NCBI RefSeq assembly: GCF_009712225.1
Contig: NZ_WASP01000006.1
Span: 286,438-350,437, forward strand
Source: Desulfovibrio sp.
Lineage (GTDB): Bacteria > Desulfobacterota > Desulfovibrionia > Desulfovibrionales > Desulfovibrionaceae
Direction: 5' to 3'
Length of the DNA: 64,000 nucleotides
In this document: positions 9,267 to 18,498 of the stretch, one piece after another
Layout of the letters: each line of letters begins with the position of its first letter
Position numbering within the stretch: position 1 is the stretch's first letter
Notes under the pieces: generated by a model
The model's input: the letters and a program-made list of their open reading frames with translations, nothing else
Told to the model about the DNA's origin: nothing
The model's database searches: none
Made by a program: the position numbers and the translations under genes

Positions 9267-10661
9267 ATGAAAAACAACACACCTGAATTGAAAAGAGCCT
9301 TGAAAAACAGGCACGTACAGCTCATCGCCCTGGGCGGTGCCATCGGAACCGGTCTATTCCTGGGTTCGGCAGGAACCATCCAGATGGCTGGCCCCGCTGT
9401 TTTGCTGAGCTATGCCCTTGGCGGCTTCATTGCCTTTATGATCATGCGCCAGCTTGGCGAAATGATGGCGCAGGAACCCGTTGCAGGTTCGTTCAGCAAT
9501 CTTGCCCACAAGTACTGGGGTGATTTTCCCGGTCTTCTCTCTGGCTGGAACTACTGGATTCTCTATGTTCTGGTGGGCATGTCCGAGCTCTCTGCAGTGG
9601 CCGTGTACGTGCAGTACTGGTTTCCCAGCATTCAACCGTGGCAGACCACGGCATTTTTCTTTTTGCTGATCACGGGCATCAACCTGTGCCACGTGAGCCT
9701 GTTTGGCGAAATGGAATTCTGGTTTGCCTCCATCAAGATCGTGGCCATTGTTTCCATGATTCTGCTGGGCACGTTTTTGTTGTTCAGCGGCCATGCTGGC
9801 CCTGATGCGTCGGTGAGCAACCTGTGGGCCCACGGCGGCTTTTTGCCCCACGGCTGGGAAGGCGTGTTTACCGCGCTGGCGGTTGTGGCATTCTCGTTTG
9901 GCGGCCTTGAACTTGTGGGCATTGCCGCGGCGGAAACCGACAACCCCCGCGTAACCATTCCCAAGGCTGTGAACCAGATTATCTACCGCATTCTTATTTT
10001 CTACATCGGCGCGCTGCTTGTGCTGCTGACCCTGCACCCCTGGAGCCAGCTTGGCGCGCCCGTGGACAAGAGCCACTGGGCCGAAGCCATGGTGGGCAGC
10101 CCCTTTGTGCAGATTTTTGATCTTATAGGCATTCCTTCCGCTGCCCACGTGCTCAACTTTGTTGTGCTTACGGCGGCCCTTTCTGTGTACAACGGCTGCG
10201 TGTATTGCAACAGCCGCATGCTTTACGGCCTCGCCCTTCAGGGCAACGCCCCCAAGGCTCTTGGCACTGTCAGCGCCCGTGGCGTGCCGGTGTACGCCCT
10301 GCTGATTTCGTCCCTTGCCACGCTGATCTGCGTAATCATCAACTACGCCATGCCCGGCAAGGCTCTGGGCATGCTCATGTCGCTGGTGGTGGCCGCTCTG
10401 GTCATCAACTGGGCCATGATCAGCCTGACCCACCTGAAGTTCCGCGCCGCCATGGAGCGTGCTGGCGAACTGATCCACTTCAAGTCGTTCTGGCATCCTT
10501 TTACCAACTATCTTTGCCTGCTTGTCATGGTATTGGTGCTGGTTGTGCTTGTGGTCATTGGTGAAAGCCTCGCCGTGATGCTCGCGCCCGTCTGGATCGC
10601 CTTTGTGTGGGTGGGTTACAGGCTCAAGAAGCAGACCAAGCATCTGCAGCCCCGCGCCTAG
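9267..10661 (+). CDS. Aromatic amino acid permease (AroP/PheP family)
   Basis: The protein has about 464 residues with twelve hydrophobic segments. It closely follows the enterobacterial AroP/PheP pattern, starting LKRALKNRHVQLIALGG, continuing GAIGTGLFLG and IMRQLGEMMAQEPVAGSF, and including the GEMEFWFA segment. These proton-coupled transporters import phenylalanine, tyrosine and tryptophan across the inner membrane. The specific substrate cannot be fixed from sequence. Translation may start at the ATG used here or at a TTG nine bases earlier. Neither has a clear Shine-Dalgarno. It stands alone between two terminators, so it is probably a monocistronic gene. The 246-base leader (9021-9266) shows no motif I can name. 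Confidence 0.88.
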   Translation: MKNNTPELKRALKNRHVQLIALGGAIGTGLFLGSAGTIQMAGPAVLLSYALGGFIAFMIMRQLGEMMAQEPVAGSFSNLAHKYWGDFPGLLSGWNYWILYVLVGMSELSAVAVYVQYWFPSIQPWQTTAFFFLLITGINLCHVSLFGEMEFWFASIKIVAIVSMILLGTFLLFSGHAGPDASVSNLWAHGGFLPHGWEGVFTALAVVAFSFGGLELVGIAAAETDNPRVTIPKAVNQIIYRILIFYIGALLVLLTLHPWSQLGAPVDKSHWAEAMVGSPFVQIFDLIGIPSAAHVLNFVVLTAALSVYNGCVYCNSRMLYGLALQGNAPKALGTVSARGVPVYALLISSLATLICVIINYAMPGKALGMLMSLVVAALVINWAMISLTHLKFRAAMERAGELIHFKSFWHPFTNYLCLLVMVLVLVVLVVIGESLAVMLAPVWIAFVWVGYRLKKQTKHLQPRA

Positions 10662-10692
10662 CCGCGCAGAGCTGGTTCAGTTTGACGCTTGG

Positions 10693-10742
10693 GCCCGCGT
10701 GGCCTGCACAGTGTATGCTGTGCGGGTGACGCGGGCTTTTTT
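10693..10742 (+). terminator. Rho-independent terminator of the permease gene
   Basis: The stem GCCCGCGT pairs perfectly with ACGCGGGC, and an inner CCTGCACAG/CTGTGCGGG stem extends it. The run TTTTTT follows immediately. Confidence 0.9.
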
Positions 10743-11136
10743 ATTATGCGCGGGGGGGCAGCTGGGCGCGCCAATGGCGGGGAGTATGCGCTGGTTGTGG
10801 CATAATTTTTTGCGGGCTGGTTTTGCAAATATTTTTTTGCGACAGGTCGTTGGCTGTGGATAAGATGGGCAGGGATGGGGCGTTGCCAGCAGCACGATAA
10901 AATGTGGTACGAGGAGATAAAGGGGCAGATAACGGGGAAAAGCAGCCCTTGACGAACCACCTGCGCCTGAGGAAGCAGGGGAACAGAAGGCCAGCATTGT
11001 TGTGAAACGGGAAAAAAGAGGAACGTCGCTGATTTCACAAGTTCGGAAGAAACTGGGCAGAGTCTGGACTTGTTCTAGACTAGCGGATATTGTTTTCGGA
11101 ACAGGTGAACGCCATGAAAAATTGCAAAACGACAAC
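10743..11136. other. Intergenic region without a recognisable gene
   Basis: About 390 bases lie between the permease terminator and the tRNA terminator. They contain a run of G, AT-rich patches and short frames without coding character. A minus-strand frame covering most of it also reads through the tRNA gene and is therefore not credible. I see no repeat, tRNA or attachment-site pattern. Confidence 0.6.
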
Positions 11137-11167
11137 AAAAAAAGGTTCGTGGTTGAACCACGAACCT
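11137..11167 (-). terminator. Rho-independent terminator of tRNA-Lys
   Basis: On the minus strand a perfect ten-pair stem (GGTTCGTGGT with ACCACGAACC, three-base loop) is followed by seven T. It begins about ten bases after the tRNA CCA end. Confidence 0.95.
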
Positions 11168-11175
11168 GAATTTTC

Positions 11176-11251
<76 letters not shown>

Positions 11252-11267
11252 GCATTGCGTGAAGAGG

Positions 11268-11297
11268 TGTTTACGCTTAAGCGGCCCTGCCTGTCAA
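11268..11297 (-). promoter_or_regulatory. Candidate sigma-70 promoter of tRNA-Lys
   Basis: The minus strand carries a consensus -35 TTGACA (11297-11292), an 18-base spacer and a weak -10 TAAACA (11273-11268). This places the transcript start about ten bases before the tRNA 5' end. Confidence 0.5.
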
Positions 11298-11334
11298 GTA
11301 ATTTGAAAAAAATCAGCTAAAAAGAGATACCACT

Positions 11335-13275
11335 TTGAAATATGCCAAGTTGGCTGCATCTGCATCAGTGCCCGCAAAACTGGCTGGCGGGCAGTGCTGG
11401 CGCGTGTTTTGCGCTGGCATTGTCGCGCTGGTAGCCACATTTTTCTTTTGCGTGTCGGCCCAGGCAGAAGACCTGCATCCCCGGCTGGAAACCGCGCGAG
11501 ACGGGCAGAACCTGATTGCAGCGCTGCACATTGTGATTCCTGCCGAGTTTCATGCCTACGGGCACGAACCTGGAGAGGCGGGCAGACCCACCACGGTGGC
11601 CATTTCTGTGGACGGAGGCCGCCCTCTGCCCGTGCATTATCCCGAGGGCGCTGTGCAGCGCGATTTTTACGACCCCACGGCCACTGTAAACGTTTACGAG
11701 GGCAATGTTGTCTTTTATGCCTCGCTGCCGCCTGATGCGGCGGGCAAGCCCTTTGTGGCCGATATCAGCATGCTCCTGTGCTCAAACCGTAAGTGCATGC
11801 CTGTTAATGAGCAGTTTACGGGCATTGTTCCCCGCGAAGCTCCCGCCGTAAATGTCATGCCCTGGAATGCCCAGTGGCAGGAAATGCGACAGCGCCCGCC
11901 TGTTGTGCCAGCCACGGCCCAGGCGGATGCCCCAGAAGAGGGCGGCAACGACGACATCTCGGGCGAGATGTGGGCCAACGAAAGTGCCCAGTCCAGCGGC
12001 GTATGGGCAGACGAAATTGTGGACAAGCTGCCTCCGCCAGACGGTTTTGACGTGCGCCTTTCGCCGCGTTTTCTTGATGATGCGCTTGAAATCTCCGGCC
12101 TTGGCAAGGCACTGCTGTTTGGCATCATTGCGGGTCTGCTGCTCAATGCCATGCCCTGCGTGCTGCCGGTGCTTACCTTCAAGGTAAGCGGACTGCTCAT
12201 GGTGGGCGGGCGCGACGCCGCAGGCCTCAAGCGCTTCAGGATGCACAACCTGTGTTTTGCTGCCGGGGTGATGACGCTTTTCAGCGCCCTGGCTCTGGTG
12301 CTGGGGCTTGCGGACCTCATGTGGGGGCAGCTGTACCAGAATCAGGCCGTGCTTATGGTAATGTTGCTGGTTGTTTATCTTATGGGGCTTTCCACCCTTG
12401 GCGTGTTCAGTCTGCCGGTTATTGATCTCAAAACCGGGGCGAGCAGCAAAAATCCCTGCCTGCAGGCATATTTTACCGGTCTTGTTTCAACCTTTCTTGC
12501 CACGCCCTGCAGCGGGCCGCTGCTCGGTGGTGTGCTGGGCTGGGCCTTTACCCAGCCGCTCATCATCGTAATGGTGGTGTTCTGGGCTGTGGGGCTTGGC
12601 ATGGCCCTGCCCTACATTATGTTTTGCATCTGGCCCGACCTTGCCCGTGTGCTGCCCAAACCAGGCGCGTGGATGCACGTGTTTGAGCGTATCGTGGGCT
12701 TTATGCTCATGGGCACGGCGCTGTATCTGCTCTCTGTGCTGCCTGTTGAGCGGCATATGCAGGTGCTTACAGTGCTGCTGGTGCTTTCGCTCTGCGCCTG
12801 GCTGTGGGGGCAGTATTGCGGCATTACCGCTCCCCCGTTGCGCCGCAAGGTCATGAGCGTCATTGGCGTTGGGCTGCTGGTGGCCTCTGTTTTCTGGGTG
12901 CTGCGGCCCGTGGCGCCCCTGCCGCAGTGGCGTCAGTTCACGCCGGAAGCGTTTGAGGCAACTCTCGGCAAAAAACCCATGTTGCTTGAATTTACCGCCA
13001 ACTGGTGCCCCAACTGCAAATTCATGGAAGCCACTGTGCTGACAGACGAGCGCATGCGCAAATTGCAGGCACGCTACGGCATGGAACTGGTGCGGGTGGA
13101 TCTTACCAATGCCAATGCATACGCAGTGCGTTTGCTGGACGCGCTAGGCAGCAAGAGTATTCCTCTTACTGCGCTTTTTCCTGCTGGCGATGATGCCAAC
13201 CAGCCACTTGTTCTGCGCGACGTGTACAGTGCCCACACACTGGAGCAGGCCCTGAATGAAGCGTATGAAAAATAA
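11335..13275 (+). CDS. dsbD: Thiol:disulfide interchange protein DsbD
   Basis: The 646-residue protein has the three DsbD modules. After a signal sequence (to about 43) comes a periplasmic immunoglobulin-like domain (about 45-165) with the pair CSNRKC. Next is an eight-helix membrane domain (about 255-510) with the redox cysteines in NAMPCVLPVLTFK and LATPCSGPLLGG. A C-terminal thioredoxin domain follows with the motif NWCPNCK (about 560). It carries electrons from cytoplasmic thioredoxin to periplasmic thiol proteins, which here probably include the thioredoxin at 6647. The start is a TTG with AAGAGA about seven bases upstream. GTG codons further in are alternatives. The tRNA-Lys gene is divergent just upstream. 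Confidence 0.92.
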   Translation: MKYAKLAASASVPAKLAGGQCWRVFCAGIVALVATFFFCVSAQAEDLHPRLETARDGQNLIAALHIVIPAEFHAYGHEPGEAGRPTTVAISVDGGRPLPVHYPEGAVQRDFYDPTATVNVYEGNVVFYASLPPDAAGKPFVADISMLLCSNRKCMPVNEQFTGIVPREAPAVNVMPWNAQWQEMRQRPPVVPATAQADAPEEGGNDDISGEMWANESAQSSGVWADEIVDKLPPPDGFDVRLSPRFLDDALEISGLGKALLFGIIAGLLLNAMPCVLPVLTFKVSGLLMVGGRDAAGLKRFRMHNLCFAAGVMTLFSALALVLGLADLMWGQLYQNQAVLMVMLLVVYLMGLSTLGVFSLPVIDLKTGASSKNPCLQAYFTGLVSTFLATPCSGPLLGGVLGWAFTQPLIIVMVVFWAVGLGMALPYIMFCIWPDLARVLPKPGAWMHVFERIVGFMLMGTALYLLSVLPVERHMQVLTVLLVLSLCAWLWGQYCGITAPPLRRKVMSVIGVGLLVASVFWVLRPVAPLPQWRQFTPEAFEATLGKKPMLLEFTANWCPNCKFMEATVLTDERMRKLQARYGMELVRVDLTNANAYAVRLLDALGSKSIPLTALFPAGDDANQPLVLRDVYSAHTLEQALNEAYEK

Positions 13276-13297
13276 TGCTCTTTTTTGCAGCCTGCCC

Positions 13298-13324
13298 TAT
13301 GGTTCTTTACTGTACTGCCGATAT
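13298..13324 (+). promoter_or_regulatory. Candidate sigma-28 (FliA) promoter before cheW
   Basis: TATGGTTC and GCCGATAT are separated by 11 bases, against the FliA consensus TAAAGTTT-N11-GCCGATAA (5 of 8 and 7 of 8 matches). A very similar arrangement lies before the chemoreceptor at 24728. It sits 120 bases before the cheW ATG. Confidence 0.5.
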
Positions 13325-13444
13325 TGTCTAATGTGTGAGCATACAGCAGTGCTTAAGATGCAAAAGAGACCAGTGGCCTTGTGGCATCACCTCGTTTGAT
13401 TTTTGGGCACACGACTGCGGCCTACTTGCGACAAGGGAGCAGAC

Positions 13445-13921
13445 ATGGATCTGAGTCAGAAAAAACAGGAAGACGAACTTCTGCAACTGGTGACGTTCAG
13501 CATCGGTGAAGAAGAGTTCGGGGTGAACATCCTGAAGGTTCAGGAAATCATCCGCACCATGGAAATTACCAAGGTGCCCCGCGCTCCGGAATTTGTGGAA
13601 GGCGTCATCAATCTGCGCGGCAAGGTTATCCCGATCATTGATCTGCGTCGGCGCTTTGGTCTTGCCCCCAAGGGGCATGACAAAAACACGCGGATTATTG
13701 TCATTGAAATTAACAATATCATCGTGGGTTTTGTTGTCGATGCCGTTTCCGAGGTATTGCGCATACCCGCGAGCACGGTGGAACCGCCGCCACCGGTTGT
13801 TGCCGGGGTGGACTCGGACTACATCAGCGGTGTGGGCAAGTTGCAGGATCGCCTGCTTATCATGCTTGACCTTGATAAGCTGCTTTCTGGCGACGATATG
13901 GAGCTTTTGACTACCATATAG
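13445..13921 (+). CDS. cheW: Chemotaxis coupling protein CheW
   Basis: This 158-residue protein is a single CheW domain. It carries the typical segments GEEEFGVNILKVQEI, PEFVEGVINLRGKVIPIIDLR and the C-terminal DRLLIMLDLDKLL. CheW links chemoreceptors to the CheA kinase. The ATG at 13445 follows AAGGGAG at good spacing, whereas an upstream in-frame codon adds non-homologous residues. It stands alone here, so the partner CheA must be elsewhere. A receptor with a CheW-binding hairpin is encoded at 24728, and both genes have similar sigma-28-like elements upstream. Confidence 0.93.
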   Translation: MDLSQKKQEDELLQLVTFSIGEEEFGVNILKVQEIIRTMEITKVPRAPEFVEGVINLRGKVIPIIDLRRRFGLAPKGHDKNTRIIVIEINNIIVGFVVDAVSEVLRIPASTVEPPPPVVAGVDSDYISGVGKLQDRLLIMLDLDKLLSGDDMELLTTI

Positions 13922-14418
13922 TCCATGGTTCGCATTGCTTTGGCAAACCTGCGATTGCATGTGATACATCGCATGCTGATGCCAGGAATCTCTGGTGTTG
14001 CGCGCAAAATGGCCTCACACGTTTGACAGGGGCAGCCTGAAGCCGGGTTTTAACTGGCCAGGGCTGACCAGATGCGGATTGACACAGCTGCGCGTGATTG
14101 ATGCAAGATATGCCAAAGGGTATTTGGGACAGGCCGGGCTTTTGCTCGGCCTGTCTGCATTTGGGCAGCACATGCTGCGCAGCACAAAACGGCTTGCGGT
14201 TACCAGCTGAAGGTCCCAGTCAAGGCATCAGCCAAGGCCCGTGTGGTTTTTAAGAAAAATGGCGGGTGTGGTGGGTGTGGCGTAAAATACAAAAACAGCG
14301 ACCGAACATCAGCACACCCTGCATATCAAGGCGCACATGCTTACGGCCGCTGTCTTGTTAACAGCTGTTGCTGCTGGCTGCATTTTGCGCGTCTAACCAG
14401 CAGGGGTGACTTATCTTG
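13922..14418. other. Intergenic region between cheW and a convergent operon
   Basis: These 497 bases hold no credible gene. A nine-pair hairpin (GACAGGCCG with CGGCCTGTC, 14128-14155) lies about 200 bases after cheW and lacks a T-run. It could be a late transcript end for cheW. No other structure was evident. Confidence 0.5.
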
Positions 14419-14649
14419 TTATTTGCCCATAATGGACTGGTTTCCCCGGCGGCTCGAGCGTAAAAACAGCTCTTCAACAATTACCTTTTCATAATCGGGC
14501 GCCAAAGCCAGATCGGTGTGAAGGGCGCTGCAGAGCATGCTTTCAAGCTGCTGGGTTTCTTCCCAGATTTCGAGCAGTTCGTCGTCTGCCAATGTTTTGA
14601 CGCGTTCTGCAAAGGGCTGTTCATCAATAAAGGGAATACATGAACCCAT
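14419..14649 (-). CDS. Small uncharacterised protein, 76 residues
   Basis: I do not recognise a family. The protein is acidic in its first half and predicted helical (AERVKTLADDELLEIWEE), with no cysteines beyond one near the start, one mid-protein Cys and no membrane segment. AGGAG sits seven bases before its ATG, and it begins nine bases after the SGNH hydrolase stop. Both points favour a real gene and the third position in the radical SAM operon. Confidence 0.7.
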   Translation of the reverse strand: MGSCIPFIDEQPFAERVKTLADDELLEIWEETQQLESMLCSALHTDLALAPDYEKVIVEELFLRSSRRGNQSIMGK

Positions 14650-14658
14650 TGTGTTCTC

Positions 14659-15279
14659 CTACTGCGCTGCACACATGAAGGCGCGTACACATTCCTGCGC
14701 CAGCAGCGTTTGCGCCATGCGGGTGCAGCCCTGTGCGCCAGGGTGCAGCCCATCGCTCAAATCATCCATATAATCAGCTGTGTCAGCCAAGATTTTATAC
14801 ACCTGGGCAAAGGCCACGCTACGGCCTGCGCAGATTTGCTGCTGCAACTTGCCAAGCTGTCCAATACGGGCGTTGGCAGCGGCATCACTTACCGGCGGCG
14901 GACTTATGACCAGTGTTGGTGCAACAGATGCCGCTTCGGCAAGCAGCTGGTCCAGCAAGGCAGCCGCCAGTTGTGGTTGTGCAGGCTGGCCGCCGCCAGG
15001 AGCCGCCATATCCACCACCCCAGTGCAAAACACCAGGCGGGGAACCATGCCGGGTATAAGCCTGCATTCAAGCTCTGAACGCCATCGGGTGGCTAGGTCT
15101 GCCGTGCTGTGCCGCCGTGCGCCAAGATTGTAAAATGTGGCGCGCGGTATGGGGCTTAAACCTGCCTCGTGTGCCAGTACTGCCAGGCGGCTTACCCACC
15201 CGCCCGGCATGACTGCATCGTTGACGCCCTGCGTCAGCGAGTCTCCAAAAAAGAACCAGGCAGGTGTGGTGTGCAGCAT
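14659..15279 (-). CDS. SGNH/GDSL-family hydrolase
   Basis: The 206-residue protein begins almost directly with the block I motif FFGDSLTQG, with Ser14 as the nucleophile. It ends with DGLHPG (about residue 175), which supplies the catalytic Asp and His. No signal peptide is visible, so it is probably cytoplasmic. Family members are esterases, lipases or acyl-thioesterases, and the substrate cannot be told from sequence. It starts three bases after the stop of the radical SAM gene and is followed nine bases later by the 76-residue gene. Confidence 0.85.
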   Translation of the reverse strand: MLHTTPAWFFFGDSLTQGVNDAVMPGGWVSRLAVLAHEAGLSPIPRATFYNLGARRHSTADLATRWRSELECRLIPGMVPRLVFCTGVVDMAAPGGGQPAQPQLAAALLDQLLAEAASVAPTLVISPPPVSDAAANARIGQLGKLQQQICAGRSVAFAQVYKILADTADYMDDLSDGLHPGAQGCTRMAQTLLAQECVRAFMCAAQ

Positions 15280-15282
15280 TGG

Positions 15283-17958
15283 CTACTCGGGGTAGGACTG
15301 CCCGTCAGTGAATATCTGCGCAGTCTTGAGCAGGCCTATTCGTTGACGCAGAACTTCCTGCTCTCCCATGGACTCAAGAATCGCCATACACAACAGCATG
15401 GGAGAGAGATAACCGTTACCCCAGTCCGCCACAAAAGTCACGGCTTCCACGGCTCCGGTAGCGCTGTTCTGCACAGACCAGCTACGAAGCATGAGCCGTA
15501 TGTCGGCAGTGCGGGGCCCCTTTTTGGTTTCGCGGGTAAACATGCGCTCTGTCAGTGCGTCAAATTCGGCAAAGCAGCGGGCAGCGGCCTCGGTTTCCTC
15601 CACCGTGGGCATGCGCAGGGTAAAGGCCTCGGCAACTGCCTGCTCCGTGCGGCGGCTTTTTTCAACAGGCTCGATTCGCAGCACATCCATGCCCGGGGGC
15701 AGCAGCGGGGTAAGGCGTGCCGCCACTTCCTGCGGGGGCAGGTCCTGATGCAGGGTGAGGGCAAACCATTCGGCCTGGCTTTCTACCCCAACTGGCAGGG
15801 CACGGCCAAAGGAGAGCAGCGGCATGGGATGAAAGCCCTGAGAGAAGGCCAGCGGCATGGCGGCACGGCGCAGGGCGCGGTCGAGCACTGCCTGCAGTTC
15901 AAGCTGGCTCAGGTAGGCGCTGCCTCCGGCCTTGCTGTGCCATATGCGGTATTGTGCCGCCTTGACGGTCAGCTCGGGCGTGATTTTGGGCGGACGGCTT
16001 GTTTGCGGGCGGCACACAAGGCGGCCTTCTTCGTCAAGCGTGGGGGCGTGGGCCTGCTGGTCGCGCTGGGGCAAAATAAGCCTGTTGCGGTGCAGGGGCT
16101 GGCCCGGTTCGTCGTCTGTCGTGGGGGCAGAGGCGTGCTGCATGCGCGAGGGCCCAACCTTGGTATCGCATGCGCCGCACTGGCGACAAGCGCCGTATCG
16201 GCAGTCGTCGGTAATTTTTTCCGAGAGGGCACGCTCGCGCTCACGCAGCAAAAACTCTTCCGAAATACCGGCTTCCAGATGGCTCCAGGGCAGGGATGAG
16301 CCGGGTTCACGCGGGCCAGTGCACTGTTCGATGCTGATGCCGCATTCGTTCAACGCTTCAATCCACGGCGGCAGCGTAAAATGCTCCATCCAGCTCGTGA
16401 ATACAGAGCCCTTGCGATACGCTTTTTCCACCACGTCTGCCATGCGGCGGTCCGAGCGTGACAGAATGCCTTCAAGGTGGCTCATGGCGGGTTCGTGCCA
16501 GCGAAGCTTGAGGAACTTTTGTCCCTTGAACTGGGTGCGCACCAGATTGACGCGGCGCTGCATTTCTTCCTGACTGATCTGCGGAACCCACTGGAAAGGC
16601 GTGAAGGGCTTGGGCACAAAGGGCGACAGGGCCGCCGTGACCTGAAGGCGTGGGCCGCCCCTGCCTGCAGCGTCGCGCACCTTGCGGCAGATGTCGGCAA
16701 TGGCTTCAAGATCTGCATCCGTTTCGGTGGGCAGGCCAATCATGAAATAGAGCTTTACCAGCCGCCAGCCGTGTTCAAGCAGCTTTTGGGCGTGCAGCAG
16801 CAGGTCTTCTTCTGTAACGCCCTTGTTGATGACATCGCGCAGGCGCTGGCTGCCAGCCTCTGGGGCAAGGGTAACGCCCGTGCGGCGCAGGTCTGCCATC
16901 CGCTCGATGATCTCGTCGTCAATGGAGCCCACGCGCAGCGAAGGCAGCGAAAGGCCGATCTGCTCGCGGGCACAGCGGTCAAGCACACCAAAACTCAGGG
17001 TTTTGAGCGCGGAGAAGTCGCCCGTACTCAGCGAGAGAAAAGAAATTTCGTCAAAGCCGGTTTCGTTAAGGCACTTGGTGAGCAACTCGTTGATGTTATC
17101 AAGCGAACGCTCGCGCACGGGGCGGTAAACCATACCCGCGTGGCAAAAACGGCACCCGCGTGTGCAGCCACGTGCAATTTCAAGCGAAAGTCGGTTGTGC
17201 ACCGCTCCCACGGGAACCACCTGCCGTGTGGGGTAGGCGGCGTTGTTGAGGTCGGCCACAATGCGGCGTGCTGGGCGCTGGTAATCGTCCAGAAGGGGCT
17301 TGAGAGGGAAAACCGGTTCGCCCTGAGCATCAAATTCCTGCTTGAACAGCGAGGGCACATACACACCGGGAATGGTGCGCGATTGCAGCAGCATTTCGCT
17401 GCGCGTCCAGCCCTGCTCGTGCGCTTTTTCAAGCATGCGCAGTACGTCTGGCAGGCTTTCCTCGCCATCGCCAAGCACCATCATGTCCACAAAAGGGGTG
17501 AGCGGTTCGGCGCTGAGCAGCGCACCGCCGCCAGCTATGACCAGCGGGCATTCTGTGAGGCTCTGCGGCCTGTCTTCCATACGCAGCGGTATGCCCGCCA
17601 GATCAAGCATGTAGAGTACATTGGTGTAGCAAAGCTCGTGCGTGATGGAAAAGCTCAGGCAGTGCATGCTGGCGAGCGGGGTATCTGATTCCAGCGTGGC
17701 AAGGGGGGTATTGTGGGCGCGCAGAATCTCGGCAGCCTCTTTTTCGGGCGCCATAACGCGTTCTGCCCACCAGCCCGGCTCACTGTTGACGATATTGTAA
17801 AGAATTTTTTGCCCAAGGTAGGACATGCCCACATCATAAGTATCAGGAAAGGCCAGGGCCACGCGCAAACGCACATCTTCGGGGTTTTTACGGCAGGCGT
17901 TGTCCTCGATGCCCGCATAACGGCTTGGTTTGGGCAATAGGGGCAGCAGTGAGCGCAT
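15283..17958 (-). CDS. Radical SAM protein fused to DUF2344 (TIGR03960/TIGR03936 type)
   Basis: This 891-residue protein has a cobalamin-binding-like N-terminal region (about 30-190). A radical SAM core follows, with the cluster motif CTRGCRFC near 262-269. After about residue 600 there is a Cys-rich patch (CRYGACRQCGACD). The C-terminal DUF2344 domain covers about 685-891. The fusion is a known but uncharacterised arrangement, and DUF2344 proteins often lie near tRNA or ribosome maturation genes. The patch could hold an auxiliary iron-sulfur cluster or zinc. AAGGATAG precedes the ATG. The gene heads a three-gene operon with the SGNH hydrolase and a small protein. The reaction is unknown. Confidence 0.88.
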   Translation of the reverse strand: MRSLLPLLPKPSRYAGIEDNACRKNPEDVRLRVALAFPDTYDVGMSYLGQKILYNIVNSEPGWWAERVMAPEKEAAEILRAHNTPLATLESDTPLASMHCLSFSITHELCYTNVLYMLDLAGIPLRMEDRPQSLTECPLVIAGGGALLSAEPLTPFVDMMVLGDGEESLPDVLRMLEKAHEQGWTRSEMLLQSRTIPGVYVPSLFKQEFDAQGEPVFPLKPLLDDYQRPARRIVADLNNAAYPTRQVVPVGAVHNRLSLEIARGCTRGCRFCHAGMVYRPVRERSLDNINELLTKCLNETGFDEISFLSLSTGDFSALKTLSFGVLDRCAREQIGLSLPSLRVGSIDDEIIERMADLRRTGVTLAPEAGSQRLRDVINKGVTEEDLLLHAQKLLEHGWRLVKLYFMIGLPTETDADLEAIADICRKVRDAAGRGGPRLQVTAALSPFVPKPFTPFQWVPQISQEEMQRRVNLVRTQFKGQKFLKLRWHEPAMSHLEGILSRSDRRMADVVEKAYRKGSVFTSWMEHFTLPPWIEALNECGISIEQCTGPREPGSSLPWSHLEAGISEEFLLRERERALSEKITDDCRYGACRQCGACDTKVGPSRMQHASAPTTDDEPGQPLHRNRLILPQRDQQAHAPTLDEEGRLVCRPQTSRPPKITPELTVKAAQYRIWHSKAGGSAYLSQLELQAVLDRALRRAAMPLAFSQGFHPMPLLSFGRALPVGVESQAEWFALTLHQDLPPQEVAARLTPLLPPGMDVLRIEPVEKSRRTEQAVAEAFTLRMPTVEETEAAARCFAEFDALTERMFTRETKKGPRTADIRLMLRSWSVQNSATGAVEAVTFVADWGNGYLSPMLLCMAILESMGEQEVLRQRIGLLKTAQIFTDGQSYPE

Positions 17959-17997
17959 GTCTATCCTTGTGTGGGTTGGAGAAAAGGCGATGGGTGC

Positions 17998-18023
17998 AAA
18001 AAGGGCGGCGCAAAACGCCGCCC
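17998..18023 (-). terminator. Rho-independent terminator after the 113-residue gene
   Basis: On the minus strand an eight-pair GC stem (GGGCGGCG with CGCCGCCC) with a five-base loop is followed by five T. It insulates the upstream small gene from the radical SAM operon. Confidence 0.95.
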
Positions 18024-18129
18024 CCGAAAGTAGCAGAAAAACCGAAACATCATACTGTTATCCCGCGCATGCCGCCGCCAATGGCAGGCCAGCATTACAA
18101 ACGGGCTATCTGCAATGGTTTTTCAGATG

Positions 18130-18471
18130 TTACTTGATAAGGCCGCTGCCGGAACCGCTGAAAGGTTCGGAGCTGAACTGCATTCTGCCAAGGCCGCCGG
18201 CCACTGTCAGATTGGTGCAAGCTTCGATGTACTTGTCCTGCAGTTCCTGGGGGGTGTTGGCATAGCGATAGAGGAAATTTTTGCCCTCAATGCTGCCGGT
18301 AAAGTCAGGTTCAAAAGGATAGCCGTAGGGCAGCATCATCATCTGCACACCCTGCTGGGTGGGGACGGTCTGAAGGGTGGCAACCTCGTTCAGGCAATCC
18401 TTTTCGGCGTCATACTTGCCAATGATCAGTTCGCCCGTCACCAGCTTCATCAAACGGATATCATAAGCCAT
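18130..18471 (-). CDS. Uncharacterised 113-residue protein, possibly Sm-like
   Basis: No family name can be given with confidence. The ATG at 18471 is preferred because GAGGAG lies six bases upstream. The N-terminal half (MKLVTGELIIGKYDAEKD, then hydrophobic strands to MMMLPYGYPFE) resembles the strand pattern of Sm/Lsm-type barrels. The C-terminal part is helical and then Ser/Gly-rich. It is monocistronic, with a strong terminator downstream and a TTGACA element upstream, and is divergent from rnc. An RNA-binding role is only suggested by the strand pattern and the neighbour. Confidence 0.72.
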   Translation of the reverse strand: MAYDIRLMKLVTGELIIGKYDAEKDCLNEVATLQTVPTQQGVQMMMLPYGYPFEPDFTGSIEGKNFLYRYANTPQELQDKYIEACTNLTVAGGLGRMQFSSEPFSGSGSGLIK

Positions 18472-18498
18472 GCTCAACTCCTCGGTAGTCGTTGGTTT

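Noticed and set aside
14128..14155. A standard terminator for cheW
   Set aside because: The hairpin is real, but it lies over 200 bases after the stop and no T-run follows, so it is described only as a possible late end.
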